Source: Verrucomicrobiota bacterium
Lineage (GTDB): Bacteria; Verrucomicrobiota; Verrucomicrobiia; Verrucomicrobiales; DEV007
DNA: 9,694 nt
Assembly: GCA_020629815.1 (NCBI GenBank)
Contig: JAHDCN010000098.1
Coordinates: forward strand, 1-9,694
Direction: 5' to 3'
Under the pieces are notes generated by a model. That model was not told where the DNA came from and did no database searches. It was given only the letters and a program-made list of their open reading frames with translations. Each line of letters begins with the position of its first letter. Positions within the stretch are counted from its first letter, which is position 1. Positions 1-6,261 of this stretch are shown in pieces. A program made the position numbers and the translations under genes.

Positions 1-359
1 CGGAGTTTCTTTCGCACAGTCTTTCTGCTGCTTCGGTACACTTGATTACCCTGAAAGAAGGTTTCAGTGGATTAATGGTTCCGAGTAAGTTTTACGGTTG
101 TTTAGCGTCAGGAAGAACGGTAATTTTTGAAGGGCCTAAGGAATCAACAATCGCGAAAACGATGTCGGAGGAACGATTCGGCAAAGTCATTCAAAATGGT
201 GACACGGCAGGGCTGCTCCAAGCAGTTCAGGGTTATCGTGATCATGTTGATGAAACTCGCAAAGAAGGTGCGCGGGCCCGCCAGGTATTTGAGCGGAACT
301 TTTCCCCTGAGAGGGGAGTGGCTCGCTACCGGAAGGCCCTGAAAGAGATATTCTCATGA
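1..359 (+). CDS. Glycosyltransferase, C-terminal end (partial, GT4/WbuB-like)
   Basis: This is the 3' end of a gene that begins outside the window; the frame is open from base 3 with no stop before TGA at 357-359, leaving about 118 residues. It contains LKEGFSGLMVPSKFYGCLASG followed by VIFEGP, which resembles the nucleotide-sugar-binding C-terminal domain of GT-B glycosyltransferases of the WbuB/WcaI type, where an acidic residue and the K-(F/Y)-Y-x-x-L-A-x-G stretch contact the donor sugar. The protein probably transfers a sugar to the lipid-linked glycan on the cytoplasmic face of the inner membrane. The internal TTG at 42 is a codon of the longer frame, not a convincing start. Its stop overlaps the next start by 4 bp (ATGA), so it is translationally coupled to the sulfotransferase. 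The donor and linkage cannot be read from this fragment. Confidence 0.85.
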   Translation, partial: EFLSHSLSAASVHLITLKEGFSGLMVPSKFYGCLASGRTVIFEGPKESTIAKTMSEERFGKVIQNGDTAGLLQAVQGYRDHVDETRKEGARARQVFERNFSPERGVARYRKALKEIFS

Positions 360-1207
360 GATTTGGATTTATCATCGGTGCCGGAAGGTCCGGGACGAAA
401 TTTTTGCGCGACACACTGGGAGCTCATCCTTCTGTTGCAGCGATTCCCTACGATCTGAATTTCACCTGGCGTCACGGCAATGAGAAGTTCCCCGATGACT
501 GTCTGTCCCCTGATCAGTTAACTCCGGAGATCGAGTCTTATATTCGCAGGCAGCTGCAAAAATTCGGAAGGAAGATCAATACAAATGCGGAGCTGGTTCT
601 GGAAAAAACAGTATCCAACTCGCTCCGGGTTCCATTCTGTCGGGAGATTTTCCCTGAGGCCAAATTTGTTTTTCTCATTCGAGACGGCAAATCGGTGACC
701 GAGTCAGCTTCCCGGGTTTGGGATCAGGTTCCACCATTGAGTTACCGGTTGAAGAAGTTGTTTTATGCAGGATTCAGTGAGCCGTCGTACTTAATGTGGT
801 ACTTGAAAAACATGTATTCCGGAGATTCATCTGCTGCTATTTGGGGACCGCGCTACATGGGCGTAGACACTGACATCAAGAAATCCAGTTTGGAGGAAGT
901 AGCGGCAAAGCAGTGGCGGGAATGTGTAAACGCGATGACTGATTCATTTGAGTCACTTCCCGAAGAATCGCGGCTTTGGATACGATATGAAGATTTGGTT
1001 TCCAGCGAAGAAGTGATTCGTGAAGTGGCGGAATTTCTGGAAATTCAGAATGTTTCCCCGGTTCTGGAGAACTACCGGGGAAATGTCAGAAAAGGGATGA
1101 ATGACAAGGCCAACCGGGTCTTTTCGGGTGAAAAAGTTCCGGGGCTACCAAACATATTGAATGAAACCCTGCTGCGACACGATTATGCGTCGGTCACAGT
1201 CGATTAA
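356..1207 (+). CDS. PAPS-dependent sulfotransferase family protein
   Basis: The 283-residue protein has the hallmarks of PAPS-using sulfotransferases. A P-loop-like 5'-phosphosulfate-binding loop, GAGRSGTKFL, lies at residues 8-17. A 3'-phosphate-binding segment, FVFLIRDGKSVTES, lies at about 104-117, with Arg109 and Ser117 in the usual R-x7-S spacing. EKTVSN (83-88) and RYEDLV (210-215) are further motifs common in bacterial members. It has no signal peptide or obvious membrane helix, so it should act in the cytoplasm on a lipid-linked or nucleotide-linked glycan. The start overlaps the upstream glycosyltransferase stop (ATGA), with a purine-rich AAAGAGA about 8 bases ahead. Its place among polysaccharide genes suggests it sulfates a sugar of that glycan. 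The acceptor is an inference; other small molecules or proteins are possible acceptors for the family. Confidence 0.85.
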   Translation: MRFGFIIGAGRSGTKFLRDTLGAHPSVAAIPYDLNFTWRHGNEKFPDDCLSPDQLTPEIESYIRRQLQKFGRKINTNAELVLEKTVSNSLRVPFCREIFPEAKFVFLIRDGKSVTESASRVWDQVPPLSYRLKKLFYAGFSEPSYLMWYLKNMYSGDSSAAIWGPRYMGVDTDIKKSSLEEVAAKQWRECVNAMTDSFESLPEESRLWIRYEDLVSSEEVIREVAEFLEIQNVSPVLENYRGNVRKGMNDKANRVFSGEKVPGLPNILNETLLRHDYASVTVD

Positions 1208-1214
1208 AACCTAA

Positions 1215-2387
1215 ATGAAAATCCCGTTTCACAGGGCCGATATCGGTGAAGAGGAAATAGCCGAGGTGATTGACTCTCTCAAGAGCGGTTGGCTGACTAC
1301 TGGACCGAAAGTTCGCAAGTTCGAAAATTCTTTCGCGGAGTATATTGGTGGACGTTTTGCGGTCGCAGTTAACTCCTGTACAGCGGGCATGCACCTGGCT
1401 CTTGAGGCAATCGGCGTTTCCCGGGGGGATGCCGTTATCGTTCCGACATTGACTTTTGCTGCAACGGCCGAAGTGGTTCGTTATCTCGGTGCGGAACCGG
1501 TTTTCGTCGATTGTCAGCAAAGCGACTTTAATCTGGATACCGAGGCGCTGGATTCGGTTTTGAGCGCGGCGCAGGGGAAAGGACTAAATGTGAAAGCCAT
1601 TATGCCGGTTCACTATGGCGGCCAGATGGTAGACATGGCAGCAGTGAGTCACTTTGCTACCCAACATGGTTTACAGATCGTCGAGGATGCTGCGCATTGC
1701 TGTCCTGCCGGGTTTCGCGAGTCTTCGAATGCCGAGTGGGAAAGTGTAGGGGCCCGTAGCGTTGTAGCGGCTTTTTCTTTTTACGCGAATAAAACGATCA
1801 CGACCGGAGAAGGCGGGATGGCAGTCACAGATGACGAAGATCTGGCCGAGCGGATGCGGATTATGTCGCTGCATGGCATGTCCCGGGATGCCTGGAAACG
1901 TTATTCGGGTGGCACTGCGCATTACGATATTGTCGCTCCCGGGTTCAAATACAACATGACCGATCTGGCTGGCGCAATTGGCATCAGACAGCTTGAGAAG
2001 GCAGACCGACTGCACGCAGAAAGAGAGCGTCTTGCCGGCATTTACCGGGAACTGATTAGCGACGTGGAAGAAGTCACTTCTCTGGTTGATCAGGCTAATC
2101 GTATTCACTCAAGGCATTTGTTTGTCGTTAAGGTTAATCCGCAATCCAGTTCTCGTGATCGCGATGAAGTGGCCGCTTTCCTAAAAAATAAGGGAATTGG
2201 CACCAGTATTCATTGGCGTCCGCTGCACATGCAGACGTATTACCGCGAACGATATGGTTTTCAGGATGATGACTTTCCTTCAGCGGCCCGGGCTTTTGAT
2301 GAGATGCTGACTTTGCCGCTATATCCGGGACTTCGTGACGAAGATATTGCTCTGGTGGTTGATACAGTGAAACAGGCAGTTCGATGA
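1215..2387 (+). CDS. DegT/DnrJ/EryC1/StrS (PglE-like) sugar aminotransferase
   Basis: This 390-residue PLP enzyme belongs to the sugar aminotransferase family that converts nucleotide-linked 4-keto (or 3-keto) sugars to amino sugars using glutamate. The opening IPFHRADIGEEEI with SGWLTTGPKV (about 24-33) is typical of the family's N-terminus and supports the ATG at 1215 although no Shine-Dalgarno is visible. VEDAAH at 156-161 supplies the Asp (158) that holds the PLP pyridine nitrogen, and the Schiff-base lysine is Lys193 in SFYANKTITTGEGG. KYNMTDLAGAIG (245-256) and the C-terminal SIHWRPLH segment (331-338) also fit. It lies 7 bp after the sulfotransferase and overlaps the phosphoglycosyl transferase by ATGA. 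With the 4,6-dehydratase in the same cluster the likely product is a UDP-4-amino-4,6-dideoxy-HexNAc. A 3-aminotransferase role cannot be excluded from sequence alone. Confidence 0.92.
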   Translation: MKIPFHRADIGEEEIAEVIDSLKSGWLTTGPKVRKFENSFAEYIGGRFAVAVNSCTAGMHLALEAIGVSRGDAVIVPTLTFAATAEVVRYLGAEPVFVDCQQSDFNLDTEALDSVLSAAQGKGLNVKAIMPVHYGGQMVDMAAVSHFATQHGLQIVEDAAHCCPAGFRESSNAEWESVGARSVVAAFSFYANKTITTGEGGMAVTDDEDLAERMRIMSLHGMSRDAWKRYSGGTAHYDIVAPGFKYNMTDLAGAIGIRQLEKADRLHAERERLAGIYRELISDVEEVTSLVDQANRIHSRHLFVVKVNPQSSSRDRDEVAAFLKNKGIGTSIHWRPLHMQTYYRERYGFQDDDFPSAARAFDEMLTLPLYPGLRDEDIALVVDTVKQAVR

Positions 2388-3004
2388 GCCCATTTGACTC
2401 AGTACTGAAGGCTGTTTTCGATCGTGTTATCAGCATCTTGATGTTGCTGCTGCTGTCGCCGCTATTATTGGTTTTGGCTTTGCTAGTGAAACTGGGAGAC
2501 GGAGGTCCGGTCTTATTTTCCCAAATACGGGTGGGAAAGGACGAGAAACAATTCCCGATTTATAAGTTTCGCTCTATGACGGTGGCGAAGAGCCAAGGAG
2601 TCCAGGTAACTTCAGCAAATGATCAAAGAATTACGCCAATTGGCCGAATTTTGAGAAAGACCAAGCTGGATGAGTTGCCACAGTTGCTTAACATCATGAA
2701 AGGGGACATGTCTTTTGTCGGTCCAAGGCCGGAAGTTCCCCGGTATGTAGAATATTATTCAGAGCAGGAGAAGGAGGTTCTGACGGTTAAGCCGGGATTG
2801 ACTGACAAAGCGACTTTGGAGTACCGCAATGAGGAGGAGATTCTCGCTGATGCGGAAGAGCCCGAGAAAATGTATGTGGATGAAATTCTGCCTGCAAAAC
2901 TCGCGCTAAGCCTCTCTTACCTGGAACGAGCCTCCTTTGTGGGCGACCTTTTGTTAATCGCTAAGACATTTCTGCGGATTCTCTTTCCAAAAGGGGAATC
3001 CTAA
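2384..3004 (+). CDS. PglC-like phosphoglycosyl transferase (initiating sugar transferase)
   Basis: This 206-residue protein matches the small monotopic phosphoglycosyl transferases (bacterial sugar transferase family, PglC class), which move a sugar phosphate from a UDP-sugar to undecaprenyl phosphate to start glycan assembly. It has only the catalytic domain: an N-terminal hydrophobic re-entrant helix with a central Ser-Pro (about residues 16-36, LLLLSPLLLV), then GPVLFSQIRVG, the conserved YKFRSM (60-65), the catalytic Asp-Glu pair in LDELPQL (Asp96-Glu97), FVGPRPE (111-117), and KPGLTDKATLEYRNEEE near the C-terminal end. It lacks the extra membrane helices of WbaP/WcaJ-type enzymes, so it resembles PglC in size. 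It is joined to the aminotransferase by an ATGA overlap, consistent with using that pathway's amino sugar. Its stop codon sits in the loop of a small hairpin and a strong terminator follows. Confidence 0.93.
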   Translation: MSPFDSVLKAVFDRVISILMLLLLSPLLLVLALLVKLGDGGPVLFSQIRVGKDEKQFPIYKFRSMTVAKSQGVQVTSANDQRITPIGRILRKTKLDELPQLLNIMKGDMSFVGPRPEVPRYVEYYSEQEKEVLTVKPGLTDKATLEYRNEEEILADAEEPEKMYVDEILPAKLALSLSYLERASFVGDLLLIAKTFLRILFPKGES

Positions 3005-3024
3005 AGGATTCGGATTGTTTTTTT
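2996..3024 (+). terminator. Possible weak terminator at the phosphoglycosyl transferase stop
   Basis: GAATCC (2996-3001) pairs with GGATTC (3006-3011) across a TAAA loop that contains the stop codon. A run of seven T follows at 3018-3024 after a 6-base gap. A second GGATT (3012-3016) could pair with AATCC (2997-3001) instead and would bring the stem to within one base of the T-run, at the cost of a larger loop. The stem is short, so this is at best a weak or auxiliary terminator ahead of the stronger one at 3048-3073. Confidence 0.4.
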
Positions 3025-3047
3025 CACACTTGTCATCAAAAGTAGAG

Positions 3048-3073
3048 CGGTTCCGAAAGGAACCGTTTTTTTT
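3048..3073 (+). terminator. Strong intrinsic terminator directly abutting a start codon
   Basis: CGGTTCC (3048-3054) and GGAACCG (3059-3065) form a perfect 7-bp stem capped by a GAAA tetraloop, followed without a gap by eight T residues (3066-3073). This is a textbook Rho-independent terminator for + strand transcripts. The next base begins the ATG of the dehydratase gene at 3074. AAAGGA (3056-3061), the only Shine-Dalgarno-like sequence for that gene, lies partly in the loop and partly in the 3' arm of the stem, so folding would both end transcription and hide the binding site. Confidence 0.8.
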
Positions 3074-4963
3074 ATGAACTGGTTAAAAATCAAGCAGAAC
3101 ATCTTCTTCCGAAGATCCCTTGGTTTTATTTGGCATCTGGCAGGAATTTATTTCTGCTATTGGTTGGCTTTTGGTCTGAAGTTTGACTTTTTGATCTCCG
3201 AAAAGAATGCCAACAATTTCCATCAGACGATCCCGATAGCGATCGTTGCCTATGTTTCGGGTATTCTCCTGTTCCGCCTGTATCGGGGCTTATGGCGATT
3301 CTTTACGGTATGGGATTTTTTTATGACAATCGGTGCCTGCATAGCAGGCACATCTCTGCTGGCACTGGGGGTTCTGTTTCGCAATGGTGGAGAGTTTGGT
3401 CCTTATCCGAGATCTGTATTATTGATCAACCTGCTATTGATTATAGGTTGGGAGGTCGGAGGGCGTGCTTTTGTAAGATTGCTTCGGGAATGGAAAGTGG
3501 GCCGGACTTACGTAAATTTAAAGCGAACCCGGCGAACGCTTTTGGTAGGTGGAATTGATGAGTGTCACTTCCTGCTTCGGTCCTTGCAGCGGCAACAAGC
3601 CTCACTTGGAAGAGTTGTCGCGATAGTTTCCGACGATACAATCGGTGGGGCTGCGACTCTTCAGCATATTCCGATTACGGAAGGTTTGGACACATTGTTG
3701 AGTGTGGCGGAAAAACGGAGAGTTAATAACATCCTGTTTATGCCTCCATTTCATACTGCAGGTACGATTCGTGAGGCTGTTGATTCAATGACGAAAGCGT
3801 CTTTTTCACCGTCCTACCGAGTGATGCCCTCCATGGATGATATCGCCGAAGGTAGGGTTAGTGTGAATGAGATTCGCAAGGTGGAGATTGAGGATTTGCT
3901 GGATCGCGAAGCTTATGATGTAAATACGGAGCGGCTGCGTGACTTTGTAACCGGTAAACGGGTAATTGTGACTGGAGCGGGTGGTAGCATTGGCTCTGAA
4001 ATTTGTCGGCAGTTGATTCATCTTCTTCCGGGAAGTCTAGCTTTGGTCGACTCGTCGGAGTTTGCCCTGTTTCAAATTGAACGAGAGCTAAAGCCCATAG
4101 CGGAAGAGTTAGGTGTGATTCTTTTTGCTTTTACCGGTGATGTTCGACGTGAAGATGCCATGGAGCGTTGTGTTCAAATGTCCGGCGGCGTCGATCTTGT
4201 CTATCATGCAGCTGCCTACAAACATGTGGATTTGATGGAACGAAATGCCCCCGCCTGTTTTCATAATAATGCGATCGGGACCATGGTGATGGCCAAGGTC
4301 GCTGAAAAGGCCGGGGCCACAGACTTTGTTCTAGTATCGACTGATAAGGCGGTGCGGCCAACCAGCCTGATGGGGGCCAGCAAACGTTTGGCTGAGCGAA
4401 TTCTGATGGAGCGGCCAGAGTCAAGAACCCGTTTCAAAGCAGTGCGTTTCGGAAATGTGTTGGGCAGTTCAGGTAGCGTAATTCCAATTTTCCGTGAACA
4501 AATTGCCAACGGTGGCCCGGTTACTGTGACCAGCCGTTCGGTCACTCGTTTTTTTATGACGATTCCTGAGGCATCAGAATTGGTTCTCGCCGCCAGTTCT
4601 ATTTCCGAGGACAGGCGAATTTTCGTACTGGAAATGGGTGAGCCTGTTAGAATTGACCGCATGGCGCACAGAATGATCGAGTTGTCGGGATTTGTGCCTG
4701 ATGTGGATATTCCCATCGTTTACAGCGGACTGAAGCCGGGGGAGAAGGAATACGAAGAGTTGCTTACCAATGACGAAAATGTGGAGCGAACCGATGATGA
4801 TCGGATCTGGGTTGTAGCAAAAAATGATGGAGTCTTTCTCGATGAAGTGGATATCGGTGAGTTACTGGAATTGATTGATAGTGGAGAAGAAGCTGCTCTT
4901 AGGGATTTTGCTCATTCACATATTCCCGAATCCAAACTTTATGACAGTGAAAGCTCTCGATGA
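3074..4963 (+). CDS. Membrane-bound nucleotide-sugar 4,6-dehydratase (PglF/WbpM/CapD-like)
   Basis: The 629-residue protein has the full-length PglF/WbpM architecture. Four hydrophobic segments lie at the N-terminus (about 15-39, 53-70, 83-102, 112-130). A first Rossmann-like domain follows (about 153-270, starting RTLLVGG), then the catalytic extended-SDR domain from about 295. NAD binding is shown by TGAGGSIGSE (300-309). The active site shows STDKA (422-426; Thr423-Asp424-Lys425) and SLMGASK with Met433 in place of the usual SDR tyrosine and Lys437. This Met-x3-Lys pattern is characteristic of UDP-GlcNAc 4,6-dehydratases of this membrane class. The product would be a UDP-4-keto-6-deoxy-HexNAc, the substrate for the aminotransferase upstream. 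ATG 3074 is the first start after the in-frame TAA at 3002 and gives a family-like N-terminus. It overlaps the next gene by ATGA. The unusual leader is described under the terminator. Confidence 0.93.
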   Translation: MNWLKIKQNIFFRRSLGFIWHLAGIYFCYWLAFGLKFDFLISEKNANNFHQTIPIAIVAYVSGILLFRLYRGLWRFFTVWDFFMTIGACIAGTSLLALGVLFRNGGEFGPYPRSVLLINLLLIIGWEVGGRAFVRLLREWKVGRTYVNLKRTRRTLLVGGIDECHFLLRSLQRQQASLGRVVAIVSDDTIGGAATLQHIPITEGLDTLLSVAEKRRVNNILFMPPFHTAGTIREAVDSMTKASFSPSYRVMPSMDDIAEGRVSVNEIRKVEIEDLLDREAYDVNTERLRDFVTGKRVIVTGAGGSIGSEICRQLIHLLPGSLALVDSSEFALFQIERELKPIAEELGVILFAFTGDVRREDAMERCVQMSGGVDLVYHAAAYKHVDLMERNAPACFHNNAIGTMVMAKVAEKAGATDFVLVSTDKAVRPTSLMGASKRLAERILMERPESRTRFKAVRFGNVLGSSGSVIPIFREQIANGGPVTVTSRSVTRFFMTIPEASELVLAASSISEDRRIFVLEMGEPVRIDRMAHRMIELSGFVPDVDIPIVYSGLKPGEKEYEELLTNDENVERTDDDRIWVVAKNDGVFLDEVDIGELLELIDSGEEAALRDFAHSHIPESKLYDSESSR

Positions 4964-6261
4964 CGAAGATCGTTTCAGTCAAAACGCGGTTTGAGTCCGG
5001 CCAATGGGATCTTTTTTTGGTAGGGATTGCCCTGGTGACGATGTGTCTGGGAACCTACCTGGGCAACAAGTTGATCGGTGCCTGCCAAGTATTGTTTGCA
5101 GTCTCATTCCTCGCTCTTGCCGCAAAGAAGAGGCTTCAATTCTCCAGTCAGAATATTCGTGTAAGCACATGGTTCCTGATCGCAGTCTGCGTCTTTTCAG
5201 CGTTAAGTATATACTCGAACCTGGAAAGAATAGGGGAACCGTTGCAGCATCTAAGGAAGTTGCGATATCTTGTGCTATTTCTCCTTCTTTTGTTCCTTGT
5301 TCCTGTGCGCGGGTTGTTTAGAGAGGACTACGAATTGCGCAGAAATGCTTTTCTTGGTTGGTGGCTAGCCATCATTCTTGCAGTTATATATAGCACCTAC
5401 CTTTTTTTCTTTGAGACACCACCGAATGGAAAAATGAGAGCCGGGGGATTCTTTGGGCAGGTGATGACCTTCGCCTACAGTATCCAGTTCTCTGTGTTAT
5501 TACTAATCGCGGTGCTTGTTCAGTCCAAGAGTAAATCGGCTGGGATTCGAATTACCGGAAGAAAATGGGCTTTTGCGCTCCTCTGCATTGCGGGGTTGGG
5601 GCTTTACCTGACATTTACCAGAGGGGCAGTGCTTGGTGTAGCTGTAGGTGCACTAATCCTTGCCGGCCTCCGCTCTAAAAAGATTCTTATCGGAGTGGTG
5701 ATCCTGGGGCTTTTAGTTGGAGCATTAGCGGTGAAAACCGATTCTCGCTTCACAATGATTAAAGTAGGAGACGATAGACGTTTCTCCAATTGGACAGCGG
5801 CATCCCTCGCATTCCTGAAGAATCCCGTATTTGGAGTTGGTTATCGTAACTTCGAACTAAAGAGCGCTGAGCTCAAGAAAGATTACGGCCTTCCCATGGA
5901 CAAGTGGACAGGAAAGGGAAGGGACCGGGTGATGTTTCACAGCCAAACTCACGCCCACAATAACTACCTCGAAGCATTTGCCTCTACTGGCGTTTTCGGA
6001 GGATTGGCCTTTCTGGGGTTTTGTGGGTTTTGGTGGCGGGAAGTCTGGTATTCCAAGGTGGCGCGGTATTACTTTCTGCCGGTAATCGGAGCTTTTCTGG
6101 TTTCCGGGTTTTTCGAAAATACCTTTACCGATTCGGAAGTGCTACACACGATCCTGTTGATCTATTTCCTGTCCCAGGTGGTTCTTGACTGGGAACAGGG
6201 AAAAAGACCTGAAAGCGAGAGTAGTGAAAAAACTACTCCTTCTCCGGAGCCTTCGGCCTGA
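4960..6261 (+). CDS. O-antigen ligase / polymerase (WaaL/Wzy-type) membrane protein
   Basis: This 433-residue, very hydrophobic protein has roughly 10-12 predicted membrane segments by eye (for example about 17-35, 69-86, 103-117, 131-150, 165-187, 203-257, 343-358, 371-387, 394-410). Between about 258 and 340 is a large hydrophilic loop, expected in the periplasm, ending in HSQTHAHNNYLEAFASTG (from 327); the H-x-H-N-N-Y-L-E signature is typical of the O-antigen ligase domain. An FTRGA motif (219-223) precedes the following helices, as is common in this family. It would join undecaprenyl-linked glycan to an acceptor (lipid A core or protein) or polymerise repeat units; WaaL and Wzy roles cannot be told apart here. 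Its start overlaps the dehydratase stop by ATGA, and it appears to be the last gene of the cluster. Its final 29 bp overlap the convergent protease gene. Confidence 0.85.
   Translation: MTKIVSVKTRFESGQWDLFLVGIALVTMCLGTYLGNKLIGACQVLFAVSFLALAAKKRLQFSSQNIRVSTWFLIAVCVFSALSIYSNLERIGEPLQHLRKLRYLVLFLLLLFLVPVRGLFREDYELRRNAFLGWWLAIILAVIYSTYLFFFETPPNGKMRAGGFFGQVMTFAYSIQFSVLLLIAVLVQSKSKSAGIRITGRKWAFALLCIAGLGLYLTFTRGAVLGVAVGALILAGLRSKKILIGVVILGLLVGALAVKTDSRFTMIKVGDDRRFSNWTAASLAFLKNPVFGVGYRNFELKSAELKKDYGLPMDKWTGKGRDRVMFHSQTHAHNNYLEAFASTGVFGGLAFLGFCGFWWREVWYSKVARYYFLPVIGAFLVSGFFENTFTDSEVLHTILLIYFLSQVVLDWEQGKRPESESSEKTTPSPEPSA

Noticed and set aside
42..359. Separate small gene starting at TTG 42
   Set aside because: The same frame is open to the window edge and encodes glycosyltransferase sequence upstream of that codon, so it is the tail of a longer gene.
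3333..3351. Perfect 8-bp inverted repeat with a 3-base loop inside the dehydratase gene
   Set aside because: It lies in a membrane-helix coding stretch, has no T-run after it, and one such stem in about 10 kb is expected by chance.
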